This document shows, one piece after another, positions 45,044 to 54,027 of a DNA stretch of 64,000 bases (position 1 is its first letter; each line of letters begins with the position of its first letter). The notes beneath the pieces were generated by a model. The model searched no databases and was not told where the DNA came from. It saw only the letters and a program-made list of their open reading frames with translations. Both the position numbers and the translations under genes were made by a program. The DNA is taken from assembly GCF_900103985.1 (NCBI RefSeq), contig NZ_FNIE01000007.1:186001-250000 (forward strand). Direction: 5' to 3'. This DNA comes from Actinacidiphila guanduensis (lineage in GTDB: Bacteria; Actinomycetota; Actinomycetes; Streptomycetales; Streptomycetaceae).

Positions 45044-48000
45044 TCAGTCCTCCCCCTGTCGCCGCAGCGCCGCCGCCGGGTCGCCGCGCCGGGCCGCCGT
45101 CGCAAGGACGACGAGCACCGGCACCGCCAGGACCATGGCGAGGAGTTGGGCGAGTCGGCCCGCGGGCAGTTCGACCAGGAGCCCGGGTGTCGGTTCGGCC
45201 GCCTGCGAGGTGAGGACGATCAGCGGCGCCACCAGCCGGGTCAGCAGCGCGCCCAGCCCCACCCCCACCACGAGTGAGAGCAGCACCAGCAGCCCCTGCT
45301 CGGCGGCGATGACCCGGGCGAGCTTGCGGCGGGGCGCACCCAGTGCCCGCAGCACCGCGAACTCCGCCGCGCGTTCGCGTACCGCGCCCGCCGAGGAGAC
45401 CGCGAAGCCGACCGCCGCCAGCACCGCCGCCGCAACCACGGCCGCGGGCAGCGCCGACTGGGGACCGGCACCGAGCGGGTCGGCCCGCAGGTCGGCGGCG
45501 ACCTCGTCGGCGACCAGCAGGGTGTCGACGTCGGTACGGGCCCGCAGCGCGGCGGCGGCCCGGGCGGTGCGGCCGGGGCGGGCCGACAGCCACCACTCGG
45601 TGGGCTCCAGGGTGGGCGCGTCCTGCGCCTCCAGCAGCGTGTCCAGCGCCCGCAGGTCCACGATCATGCCGCCGACGTCCTTGGTGCCGCTCTGTGCCGC
45701 GCCCCCGGTGTCGGTGTCCGAGCCGGACGCGGACCCGGGCGCGGTGGAGTCCGCGGCGGCCGTGGTGTCCAGGGTGTCGGCCAGGCCCGGGATCGCCCGT
45801 ACGGAAGCCGCGATCCGCACGTGCGCGGTGACGCCGTTGACCTCGACAGCCACGGTGTCGCCGACCCTCGCGCCGACCGCCTTGAGGTAGTCGGCGGTGG
45901 CGACGGCGGCCAGCGGCGGGGGCGGCGGCGCGTCCACGTCGAGCCGGACGGTCGCCTCGGCCTGGTCGTAGCCGAGCATCTCGGGGACCGCGCCGGTGCG
46001 GTAGGCGGCCGAGAGCGCGCCGCCGGCCAGGTGCGGGGGCGCGGCGGTGGTGGGGGCGGTGATGCCGGAGGTGGTGGCGAGCGTGGGGTCGTCGAAGGAG
46101 GGGGCGGCCGCCCAGGCGCCGTGCTCGCCGAGCGGCTGCACGGAGCCGTCGCGGAGCACCGCCCGGGGCGCCGACAGGGCGAGCCGCACGGCCTGGTCGC
46201 GGACGCCGACGGCGTAGGTGGCCTCGATACGGGTCAGCCGCAGCGGCCCGGCGGGGGCGCCGCCGGCCGCGCCGGACTGGGCGGCCAGGTCGAGGACGAG
46301 GGGGTGCGGGGCGCCGTCCGGGGCGAGGTCGCCCATGGCGAACTGGTAGGGGACGCCCTCGGCGTCCACGAGGGTGGCCACGAGGTGGGTGGGGCCGTCG
46401 CCGGAGTCGCCTTCGGAGCCGCCGTCCGGCGTCAGCGTGCCGGTCAGCTCGACCCGCCGCGCCCCGGCCGGCACCGGGTAGCCGCTGCCGTCGGGCCGGA
46501 CCCCCTTGCGCAGCGGCTGGAGGAGCGTGGCCAGGGGCCGGCCGCCGGTCAGGTCGGAGCGGAAACGCATGACACGGCCGGCCTGGGCGGTGTCGATGGC
46601 GAGCGCGGTGGCCTGCCGGTTGCCGTCCAGCGAGAGGTCGGTGCGGGCGGCGGGCGCCGCGGCGGCGATGTCCGGCACCGAGGCGAAGATCCCGTGCTGG
46701 CCGAAGGGCGGCGTCGTCATGCCGGTGACCCGGATGTCCGCGCCGACCGCGAACTGTGCCTGGTCGCGCTGCGAGCGGTCCCAGCTCGCGCCCTGGCCGA
46801 TGGCGAACATGCCCATGGCGACCGCCAGCACCAGCAGCATCGCCGGGCCCGCGCCCCGGCGCGGGCGGCGGGCCAGCTGCCACCCGGCCAGGGCCAGCGC
46901 CAGGCCGCGGCCCCGGGCGGCCCGCCGCTCGCCGAGCTTCGCGGCAAGCGGCAGCAGCCGCAGCACCAGCACGGTGCCGGCCAGCAGGCACAGCGCGGGG
47001 GCCGCGACCAGCACCGGATCCACGCCGAGCCCGCCGCCCGCGTCGGTGCTCAGGGCGCCGCTGCCGGAGGCCCGCCGCTGCAGCTGCCAGTAGGCGACGC
47101 CCGCGACGACCAGCAGCCCGACGTCGGCGCCCGCCTGGAGGATGCCGGGCAGCGCGGCCCGGCGGGAGCGGGTGGCACGCACCGCGGCGAAGGACCCGCC
47201 GGTGCGCAGCGCGGGCACGATCACCGCGAGCGCGCAGGCCAGCGCCGTGCACACCGCGACCAGCCAGGCCGCCCCGGTGCTGCCGCCGCCCAGGTGGACG
47301 CCGGTGCGGGCCATCGCGCCGGTGCCGGCGAGCAGGCGGGTGACCGGCCCGGCCAGCAGCGGCCCGGCCACCGCGGCGGGCAGCGCGAGCAGCAGCGCCT
47401 CGGTCGCGGCCAGCCGCGCCACGCGGCCCGCCGAGCCGCCGCGGGCCCGCAGCAGCGCGGTCTCGCCGGCCCGCTCCTCGGCGAGCAGGCCCGCCACCAG
47501 CAGGAGCGCGAAGGCGGCCAGGATGACCAGTTGGAGGGCGCCGATCAGCAGAGTGGAGCGGGTGACGAGCATGCTGCGGCGCAACTGGTCGATCAGGTCG
47601 GGCAGGCCACTGGACGGCTGGGCGGAGGCGGTGGCGGGGTCGGCGCGCAATTGGGCGATGGCCCGGCGGGCGCCCTCCTGGAGGGCGTCCATGCCGCCGG
47701 CGGTGGCGGTGCGGAAGTCGCCGGTGGCCTGCCAGGACATGGCGGCGGCCGGGACCGCGCCGGCGGCGAAGGTGCCGGGGTCGGCGAGCAGCGGCCCGTA
47801 GGTGGTGAAGGCGACCGTGTGGACGCCGCGGCCGCCCAGCGGGTCCAGGTGCCAGTAAGGGGCCGTGGGGTCGGCCGGGCGGAAGACGCCGCTGACCTCG
47901 ACCCGCAGGCCGGGTCCTCCGAGGCGGTTGGCCAGGGCGAGCACGTCGCCGGGGCGGGTGCCCAGCGCCTGGGCGGCGGTCTGCGGCATCGCGACCTGGA

Positions 48001-48445
48001 CGCGGGCGGCGCCCTTGGCGGCGGGGGCCGGCCAGTGGCCCGCGGTGAGCCGGAGGCGGGCGCGGTCGAAGGTGGCGAGCAGCGTGAGGTCGGGGTCGCC
48101 GGTCTTGGGGCGCCCGGCGGGCCGCAGCGAGGCCGGCAGGCCGTACGGGCCCGAGCGGGTGCTGGCGTCGACGCGCGTAGGCAGCCCGCCGAAAGCGGTG
48201 CCGAGGGTGCGGCGGACGGCGGTGTCGAGCGCGCTGCCCTGGGGGCCGGTCACGTCGGCCTGCACCTCGACCGTGGCCTGCCCCGCGGCCTGGTGCTCCA
48301 GGGTGCGGCGCAGCGCCGCGTCGCCGATCGCGCCGGTGAAGGCGGTGAAGGTGGCCAGGACGCAGGTGGTGAGCAGGACTGTCAGCAGGGCGGCGGCGAG
48401 CAGCAGGCGGTGCGCGCGGACACGCAAGAGGACGAACCCGGTCAC
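45044..48445 (-). CDS. Large FtsX-family ABC permease
   Basis: This 1133-residue protein is the first gene of the ABC operon and a paralogue of the next permease. It begins TGFVLLRVRAHRLLLAAALL, has a large external domain, central helices (LQLVILAAFALLLVAGLLAE, ALLLALPAAVAGPLLAG), a second external domain and C-terminal helices (LPAAVVAAAVLAAVGFAVS, GLLVLLSLVVGVGLGALL) with the FtsX-type VLRALGAPRRKLARVI between them. GTG 48445 follows GGGGGAC. Two such permeases would form a heterodimer with the ATPase encoded last. Substrate unknown. Confidence 0.87.
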   Translation of the reverse strand: MTGFVLLRVRAHRLLLAAALLTVLLTTCVLATFTAFTGAIGDAALRRTLEHQAAGQATVEVQADVTGPQGSALDTAVRRTLGTAFGGLPTRVDASTRSGPYGLPASLRPAGRPKTGDPDLTLLATFDRARLRLTAGHWPAPAAKGAARVQVAMPQTAAQALGTRPGDVLALANRLGGPGLRVEVSGVFRPADPTAPYWHLDPLGGRGVHTVAFTTYGPLLADPGTFAAGAVPAAAMSWQATGDFRTATAGGMDALQEGARRAIAQLRADPATASAQPSSGLPDLIDQLRRSMLVTRSTLLIGALQLVILAAFALLLVAGLLAEERAGETALLRARGGSAGRVARLAATEALLLALPAAVAGPLLAGPVTRLLAGTGAMARTGVHLGGGSTGAAWLVAVCTALACALAVIVPALRTGGSFAAVRATRSRRAALPGILQAGADVGLLVVAGVAYWQLQRRASGSGALSTDAGGGLGVDPVLVAAPALCLLAGTVLVLRLLPLAAKLGERRAARGRGLALALAGWQLARRPRRGAGPAMLLVLAVAMGMFAIGQGASWDRSQRDQAQFAVGADIRVTGMTTPPFGQHGIFASVPDIAAAAPAARTDLSLDGNRQATALAIDTAQAGRVMRFRSDLTGGRPLATLLQPLRKGVRPDGSGYPVPAGARRVELTGTLTPDGGSEGDSGDGPTHLVATLVDAEGVPYQFAMGDLAPDGAPHPLVLDLAAQSGAAGGAPAGPLRLTRIEATYAVGVRDQAVRLALSAPRAVLRDGSVQPLGEHGAWAAAPSFDDPTLATTSGITAPTTAAPPHLAGGALSAAYRTGAVPEMLGYDQAEATVRLDVDAPPPPPLAAVATADYLKAVGARVGDTVAVEVNGVTAHVRIAASVRAIPGLADTLDTTAAADSTAPGSASGSDTDTGGAAQSGTKDVGGMIVDLRALDTLLEAQDAPTLEPTEWWLSARPGRTARAAAALRARTDVDTLLVADEVAADLRADPLGAGPQSALPAAVVAAAVLAAVGFAVSSAGAVRERAAEFAVLRALGAPRRKLARVIAAEQGLLVLLSLVVGVGLGALLTRLVAPLIVLTSQAAEPTPGLLVELPAGRLAQLLAMVLAVPVLVVLATAARRGDPAAALRRQGED

Positions 48446-48812
48446 CGCTGTCCCCCCGTCTGCCGCTGACGGGATGCTCTCAAATGCCGGACGTGTGCAG
48501 CAGCATGCCGATCTCTGTCGCAATGCGATCGTGACCGCGGGAGGGGCCGGGCGGGCCGGCGGTGACACGGCGTGCGCGGCCGCCTGCGGACGGCTCGCGA
48601 AGAGGCTCGCGGAGCAGCTCGTGCGGGAGGGCGCACCAGACGTCGAGGCGGGCGCGCGGGAGTCCTGGCCGGGCGCCCGCGAGTTCCGGACGAGGGTGCG
48701 CGGGAGTCCCGGACGAGGGTGCGCGCGAGTCCAGGACAGGGGCGCCCGCGAGTTCCGGACAAGGGTGGGCCGGAGTTCACCGAACCGCTCGGGGAAGCGG
48801 CGGCCGGGCGGC
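48446..48812. repeat. 23-bp tandem repeat array between the ABC operon and globin gene
   Basis: Copies of about GCGAGTCCCGGACGAGGGTGC recur with AGT at 48682, 48705, 48728, 48751 and 48774, exactly 23 bp apart, plus a diverged copy at 48661. Because 23 is not a multiple of three and no ORF fits, this is non-coding. It lies downstream of the globin gene and 220-340 bp before the ABC operon start. The remaining 48446-48640 holds the presumed operon promoter, with no clear hexamers. Confidence 0.75.
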
Positions 48813-49217
48813 TCAGCCCGGGGTGTTGACCATCGACGCGGCCGCGTACACCAGGTAGTCCCACAGCTGGGCCCGCTGCTCCGGCGGCAGCCCCAGCTCG
48901 TCCACAGCGGTGCGCATGTGCCGCAGCCACGCGTCGTGCGCGGCCCGGTTCACCGCGAAGGGGGCGTGCCGCATCCGCAGCCGCGGGTGGCCGCGGCTGT
49001 CGCTGTAGGTGCGCGGGCCGCCCCAGTACTGGATCAGGAACAGGGTCAGCCGCTCCTCGGCCGGGCCGAGGTCCTCCTCCGGGTACATCGCCCGCAGGTC
49101 GGGGTCGCCGGCCACGCCCTCGTAGAAGCGGTGCACCAGCCGGCGGAAGGTGTCCTCGCCGCCCACGAGTTCGTAGAACGTCTGCTGCTGCAACTCGCCG
49201 TGCGGGATCTCGTTCAC
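48813..49217 (-). CDS. glbO: Group II truncated haemoglobin (GlbO type)
   Basis: This 134-residue haem protein has the truncated globin pattern: [20 protein letters not shown] (B helix with the distal Tyr), [19 protein letters not shown] (Tyr at CD1), [21 protein letters not shown] with the proximal His, and [14 protein letters not shown] with the group II Trp (G8). These globins bind O2/NO and often protect against reactive nitrogen or oxygen. GTG 49217 lies directly after GGAGGGG. The adjacent MBL gene is on the same strand upstream but 186 bp away. Confidence 0.93.
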   Translation of the reverse strand: MNEIPHGELQQQTFYELVGGEDTFRRLVHRFYEGVAGDPDLRAMYPEEDLGPAEERLTLFLIQYWGGPRTYSDSRGHPRLRMRHAPFAVNRAAHDAWLRHMRTAVDELGLPPEQRAQLWDYLVYAAASMVNTPG

Positions 49218-49403
49218 CCCTCCATGGTCGCAGACGCGCCGGCGGAGGACCGAGGCCCTAGGACCCGGAGAAGGGGCTTCCCGGACGGGCTCTGCGGGCG
49301 GACCCGGGCGGACCCGGCGAACGGGCCTCCGCGTGCGGCTCGCCCGCGGCCTGAAGGGGACGTGCGGTGGGACCGGCCGGCCGCTCCCGCGGGCAAGCCG
49401 GGC

Positions 49404-50102
49404 TCAGCCGGCGGGCTCCCACACCGAGGCGTCGTGCGCGAACAGCACCCGGCGCGGGTCGAAGGCGAGCAACCGGGCGGGCCAGGCGTCCGGTTCGGGC
49501 AGCGGTGGCACCGCGCCCTCGGCCCGCGCGGTCTCCGCCAGGCGCGCGGCGGCGAAGTCCGAGGCGGAGGCGTGCGTCTGGCCGGCGAGCACGACCGTGC
49601 CGTCCGGGCGACGTACCACCAGCGACTGGTGGCCCGCGGTGTGCCCGGGCGTGGGCACGATCCACAGCCCCGGACGGACCTCGGCCTCGCCGGCCAGCTC
49701 CTCGTAGCGGGCCCCGGGGAAGGCGACCAGCTCCTCGAAGGTGTGGCCGCCGGCCCGGACGAGGTCCAGTTCGGCGGACTGGGCGAGGATCGGGGTGCCG
49801 GGGAAGAGCGGGTTGCCGCCGACGTGGTCGAAGTGCAGGTGGCAGTTGACGACGAGGGCGATGTCCTCCGGTGCCGCGCCCGCCGCCGCCAGGGCGGCCC
49901 GCAGCGGGCGCCGCCGGGGCCGGTAGTGGGCGTCCGTCGCGGCGTCGGCGGTGCCGATCCCGGTGTCGAAGAGCACCAGTTCGCCGCCGTGCCGGACCAG
50001 GTAGCCGAACGCCGGCTCCACCCGCGGCCGTCCGTCCGCGGTCTCGGTGCCGGGCCGCACGAACCAGCCCAGGTCCAGCCGGCGCAGGGGGAGGGGTTCC
50101 AC
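49404..50102 (-). CDS. MBL-fold metallohydrolase
   Basis: This 232-residue enzyme has the metallo-beta-lactamase motif CHLHFDHVGG, then TPGHTAGHQSLVV and a late FAHDASVW, fitting a two-metal site. It resembles AHL-lactonase/N-acyl hydrolase-like members rather than glyoxalase II, but substrate cannot be called. GTG 50102 follows GGAGG by seven bases. It lies 32 bp downstream of the FHA gene, so it may be the last gene of the PknG operon, though functional linkage is unproven. Confidence 0.86.
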   Translation of the reverse strand: MEPLPLRRLDLGWFVRPGTETADGRPRVEPAFGYLVRHGGELVLFDTGIGTADAATDAHYRPRRRPLRAALAAAGAAPEDIALVVNCHLHFDHVGGNPLFPGTPILAQSAELDLVRAGGHTFEELVAFPGARYEELAGEAEVRPGLWIVPTPGHTAGHQSLVVRRPDGTVVLAGQTHASASDFAAARLAETARAEGAVPPLPEPDAWPARLLAFDPRRVLFAHDASVWEPAG

Positions 50103-50134
50103 TGGCTGCCTCCGTCCGGCGCGCCCGGACGGGG

Positions 50135-51121
50135 TCAGGCGCGCTTGATCGTGATGGTGGTCCAGGCGCCCACGTGCACCCGGTCGCCCTCGTCGAGCGG
50201 CACGGGGGTGTAGGGGCGGATGGGGTCCTCGGCGAGGTTGACCGTCGTGCCGTTGGTGGAGTCCTGGTCGACCACCGCCCAGGTGCCGTCGGGTTGCTGG
50301 ACCAGGACCGCGTGCTGGTGCGAGACGCCGGGGTCCTCCGGCGCCCGGGCCAGGTCGATGTCGGGTGCCTCGCCCGTGCTGTGCCGGCGCCGCCCGATGG
50401 TGACCTGGTTGCCGGTGAGCGGCAGTTCGCGCTCGGGGGAGTACGCGGGGAAGTACAGGCCCTGCGCGTCCGGGCCGCTGCGGGCCATCATCGCGGTGAA
50501 GTAGGCCCGGTCGGCGGCCACCACGGCCACCCACGCGGTGCCGCGGCCCTGCTCGGCGGGCGCCGCCGCGGCGGGATCCGCGGCAGCGCCGGCGGAGGGG
50601 GAGGGGACGGGGCGGCCCGAGGTGCCGGCCACCGGCTCGGCGACCGTCGGCGGGGCCGCGGGGGCGGCGACGGAGCCGGAGGGCGGGTCGAGCAGGAAGT
50701 CGCCCGAGCCGGAGGTGACCGTGACCGACTCCGAGGGCAGCGGCTCGGCGGGGCGGTTGATCTGCGAGGGCCGCGAGCGCTGCGACTCGTAGCGCTCGTA
50801 GGGCGGGAAGGAGGGCGCGGTGGGCTGCGGCGGTTCGGGCGCGGCCGCGTGGGTGCGGAAGTTGTAGCGGCACTCCTCGCAGAAGAGCGCGGAACCCTCC
50901 CTGGGGGTGCCGCAGTTCGGGCAGCGTTCGGGTGCCGACTGCTCGGTGCCGAAGGGCGGTGAGGGCGAGCGGGGCGGCGGTGAGACCGGCGAGGCGGAGG
51001 ACGACGACGCGGCGGACGCCGACCGGGACCCGTGGGCCCCGGCCGGCGACGCGATCCGGATGCCGCAGACCTCGCACCAGTCGGTGGCGCTCGTCTGATG
51101 GCCGTTCACACAGACCGGCAT
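50135..51121 (-). CDS. FHA-domain protein with zinc ribbons
   Basis: This 328-residue protein has two N-terminal zinc ribbons (CVNGHQTSATDWCEVCG and CPNCGTPREGSALFCEEC), a long Pro/Ala/Ser linker (about residues 90-185), and a C-terminal FHA domain (about 230-328: VTIGRRRHSTGEAPDIDL, GVSHQHAVLVQQPDGTW, DQDSTNGTTVN). FHA domains bind phospho-Thr, so it is a likely substrate or reader of the PknG-type kinase in the same operon. It lacks the ETT phospho-site that identifies GarA/OdhI. ATG 51121 follows GGGGAG. Confidence 0.9.
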   Translation of the reverse strand: MPVCVNGHQTSATDWCEVCGIRIASPAGAHGSRSASAASSSSASPVSPPPRSPSPPFGTEQSAPERCPNCGTPREGSALFCEECRYNFRTHAAAPEPPQPTAPSFPPYERYESQRSRPSQINRPAEPLPSESVTVTSGSGDFLLDPPSGSVAAPAAPPTVAEPVAGTSGRPVPSPSAGAAADPAAAAPAEQGRGTAWVAVVAADRAYFTAMMARSGPDAQGLYFPAYSPERELPLTGNQVTIGRRRHSTGEAPDIDLARAPEDPGVSHQHAVLVQQPDGTWAVVDQDSTNGTTVNLAEDPIRPYTPVPLDEGDRVHVGAWTTITIKRA

Positions 51122-51187
51122 GGTGTGGTCTCCCCATCCGCCGCGGCGGCGTCTCCAGGTGGTGCGCGAGCACTATGTACCCGACGG

Positions 51188-52513
51188 CTACTTCTTCACG
51201 CGCACGGTCTTGGTCGACCGCGTCTCCAGGGTCCTCTCGTCGGTGTCCGTCACCTTCGACTTCAGCCGCACAGTACCGCTCGCCGCATCCACCACGTCCA
51301 CGACCTTCGCCAGCAGCTTGGCGGTGTCCTCGTTGCCGGAGGCGCTGGCCAGCTGGACCGCGCGGCCCAGCTTCGCGGTGGCGCTGTCCAGGTCGCCGGC
51401 CTTGCGGGCCTCCAGGCCCTGCTGGATCACCTGCGCCAGCTCGGCCTGCCCGGTGTAGTGCGCGACCTGCGGGCTGATCCGGGTGGAGGCCGCCATGTCG
51501 TCGGTCCACACCGCCCGCACCAGGCCCTGCCCGAGCACCTGGACGGTGCCGTCCGGCTGCGGCAGCACCAGCGAGACCCGGGCCGCGAGCATCTCCTGGC
51601 GGAGGGCGGCCGGCCGCACCCGGACGCACACGTGGTAGTCGCGCGACTCGTCGCCCCAGGACCCGGTGGGGTAGTCGCCGGTGAGCGGGCCCACCTCGGT
51701 GCGGCGCGCGGTCAGGTCCTCCACGGTGGGCGCGACCTGCTTGACGAACACGGTCTCGGCGCCCTGCGGCGACCAGAGCCGCAGCGCGACGTCGGCGACC
51801 TCCTTGCCCATCGCGTTCTCCATCATCGACCGGAAGTCCTCGGCCAGGCCCGCCGGGTCGGCGACGATGTCGGCCGAGCCGAGCAGCGCCGAGGCGATCC
51901 CGGTCAGCTCCTTGACCTCCCAGTCGGTGCCGACGCCGCGCGCGTCGCAGGTGAAGCGGCCCGCGCACAGGTCGAGGGCGGCCCGCAGGTCCTCGGGCTT
52001 CTCGTGCTCGTTGCGCCCGTCGGTGAGCAGGATGCCGTGCCGTATGGACACGTCCGCCGAGGACAGCAGCTGCTCGGCCAGCCGCAGCCAGGTGCCGATC
52101 GCGGTGCCGCCGCCCCCGGTGAGCTTGCGCAGCGCCTGCTTGGCCTGGGCGCGGGTGGCGGCGTCGGCGACGGCCATGCGGCCACCGCCGGGGTAGACCT
52201 CGCGGGCCACGTGGGTGCCGGCGACCACCGCGAAGGACACCCCGTCCCGCAGGGTGTCGATGGCGACGGCGGTGGCCTCGCGGGCGTTGCGCATCTTCGT
52301 CGGCGGGTACTCCATCGACCCGGAGCAGTCGACCATGACGACGACGCCGGCCGTGGCGCCGCCGCCGGGCAGCGGCCGCCCGCCGGAGGTGCCGCCGCCG
52401 GTGGCCGTCACCGTGACGATCGCGTTGACCTCGCGGCCGCCCTCGGGCAGGAACTCGTTCTGGTACACGTCCACCGAGAACTGCGGCACGTTCGACTTGG
52501 AAAGACTCGGCAT
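51188..52513 (-). CDS. VWA-domain protein of the PknG operon
   Basis: This 441-residue protein has a von Willebrand factor A domain with a complete MIDAS motif DCSGSM (Asp 62, Ser 64, Ser 66), further IGTWLRLAEQLL and HGILLTDGRNEHEKPEDL, then a beta-rich middle and a C-terminal helical region (about 355-425, LAQVIQQGLEARKAGDLDSA) that looks like a single TPR-like hairpin. No signal peptide is present, so it acts in the cytoplasm. Its position between the phosphatase and FHA genes suggests a scaffold or adaptor. ATG 52513 follows AGGA. Confidence 0.9.
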   Translation of the reverse strand: MPSLSKSNVPQFSVDVYQNEFLPEGGREVNAIVTVTATGGGTSGGRPLPGGGATAGVVVMVDCSGSMEYPPTKMRNAREATAVAIDTLRDGVSFAVVAGTHVAREVYPGGGRMAVADAATRAQAKQALRKLTGGGGTAIGTWLRLAEQLLSSADVSIRHGILLTDGRNEHEKPEDLRAALDLCAGRFTCDARGVGTDWEVKELTGIASALLGSADIVADPAGLAEDFRSMMENAMGKEVADVALRLWSPQGAETVFVKQVAPTVEDLTARRTEVGPLTGDYPTGSWGDESRDYHVCVRVRPAALRQEMLAARVSLVLPQPDGTVQVLGQGLVRAVWTDDMAASTRISPQVAHYTGQAELAQVIQQGLEARKAGDLDSATAKLGRAVQLASASGNEDTAKLLAKVVDVVDAASGTVRLKSKVTDTDERTLETRSTKTVRVKK

Positions 52514-52575
52514 CGCTTCCTGTGCTCCTTCACGCCTTCGCTGGTTCCCCCCGTTCGGCTGCTGCCGAACCGGTT

Positions 52576-54024
52576 TCAGGCGGGGGTGGTTCCTGCCCGT
52601 GCCACGGTGGCCGGGAACGGCAGCACCGCGACGGTGACGTTGTCGTGGCCGCCGCCGTCCAGCGCCACACCCAGCAGGGCGCGGGCCGCGGCGAGCGGCC
52701 GGGTGCGGGCGTCGGCGGGGACGGCCTCGGCCATCTCGGCCGGCGACTCCGCGTAGTTCCACAGCCCGTCGGTGCACACCACGATCACCCCGGGGCCGTC
52801 CGGCTGGAAGGCGGCCACGTGCGGGTCCACCTCGACGGCGTCCGCGCCGAGCCAGCCGGTGATCGCGTGCGCCCGCTCGTCGGCGTAGGCCTCGGCCTCC
52901 GCCATCAGGCCGGCCGCCACCATACGGGCCGCCCAGGAGTCGTCCTCGGTCAGCCGCGCGGCGGGCAGCGCCCGGTCGTCGGGCACCCAGTAGGCGCGGC
53001 TGTCGCCGATCCAGCCGACGGTGAAGACCGGGCCGGTGGCGACCGCGCTGACGTATGTGCAGGCCGGCGCGTTGTGCCGGGGCACGGCGGTACGCGGCCG
53101 GGCCTCCTCGGCGAGGGCGGTGACCGCCTCGAAGGCCGCCATCAGGGCGCCGCGCATGGCCTCGTCCGCGGCGGCCCCGCCCTCCAGGGCGGCCAGCAGG
53201 GACTCGCTGCCCGCGGCGGCCGCGGCGGCAGAGGCGTCGTCGGGCCGGTGGGCGGTGGAGACCCCGTCGCAGACCACGGCGGCCACCGCGGCGCTGCCGT
53301 CGGGCAGCGAGGCGGCGGCCAGCGCGAAGGCGTCCTCGTTGCGGTGGTGCCGCAGGCCGCGGTCGCTGACGGCGGCCACGCCCTCCAACTCCTTCTCCTG
53401 GTGGTCGCGTTGCCGGGGCTGGGCGTGCCCGCAGTGCTCGCAGTAGCCGTCCGCGTCGACACCGCCGAGGCCGCAGGCCACGCACACCTGGCCGCGGCCG
53501 CCCCGCAGTTCGGCCGTCTGCGACTCCGCCTCCTCGCTCCCGCCGGCCTCGCCTGCCCGGTCGTCGGCGCCCTCCTCGCCCTCGCCCGGGTCGGACAGAC
53601 GGGCGCTGAAGCCCAGCGGCAGGGTCTCGTCGCCGCCCGGGCGCGGCGGGGCGAGGTGGAAGGAGCCGGTGTCGGCGGGGTCGGCCGCCTCCGCGGGCGC
53701 GGGCGCTACGGGCCCGGGTGCGGGCTGCGCGGGCGCGGGTGGCGGTGGAGCGGCGGGCGGCGGCGCGGCCAGGTCGGTGCCGCAGGCGCCGCAGAAGCGG
53801 TCCTCAGGGTCGTGCGGCTCGCCGCAGCCGGGGCAGGCGGTGAGACGGCCGCCGGCAGCTCCGGCAGCGCCGGTGGCACCCTCAGCGCCGGCGGCACCCG
53901 CTTCAGCGGCAGCCGGGCGGGCCGCGGTGCCGGTCGCGGGGTCCGCCGTGCGCGCCTGCGTCGGGGCCGCCGCGGGGGCGGCCTGCGGGGGCGCGGACTG
54001 CGCCGATTCGGGGAGAGGCGGCAT
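52576..54024 (-). CDS. PP2C-family Ser/Thr protein phosphatase with zinc ribbons
   Basis: This 482-residue protein has an Ala/Pro-rich N-terminus with two zinc ribbons (CPGCGEPHDPEDRFCGACG, CVACGLGGVDADGYCEHCG) and a C-terminal PP2C domain (about residues 225-475). Metal and catalytic motifs RGLRHHRNEDAFA, VVCDGVST, GWIGDSRAYWV, VVCTDGLW and GGHDNVTVAVL are intact. It starts four bases after the kinase stop and is the obvious partner that reverses PknG phosphorylation. No membrane segment is seen. Confidence 0.94.
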   Translation of the reverse strand: MPPLPESAQSAPPQAAPAAAPTQARTADPATGTAARPAAAEAGAAGAEGATGAAGAAGGRLTACPGCGEPHDPEDRFCGACGTDLAAPPPAAPPPPAPAQPAPGPVAPAPAEAADPADTGSFHLAPPRPGGDETLPLGFSARLSDPGEGEEGADDRAGEAGGSEEAESQTAELRGGRGQVCVACGLGGVDADGYCEHCGHAQPRQRDHQEKELEGVAAVSDRGLRHHRNEDAFALAAASLPDGSAAVAAVVCDGVSTAHRPDDASAAAAAAGSESLLAALEGGAAADEAMRGALMAAFEAVTALAEEARPRTAVPRHNAPACTYVSAVATGPVFTVGWIGDSRAYWVPDDRALPAARLTEDDSWAARMVAAGLMAEAEAYADERAHAITGWLGADAVEVDPHVAAFQPDGPGVIVVCTDGLWNYAESPAEMAEAVPADARTRPLAAARALLGVALDGGGHDNVTVAVLPFPATVARAGTTPA

Positions 54025-54027
54025 CGG

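Noticed and set aside
48661..48790. CRISPR array
   Set aside because: Repeat units are contiguous at 23 bp with no unique spacers and no cas genes nearby.
50135..51121. GarA/OdhI orthologue
   Set aside because: The FHA domain fits, but the N-terminal ETT phospho-site is missing and zinc ribbons plus a long linker are present; it is also twice the usual length.
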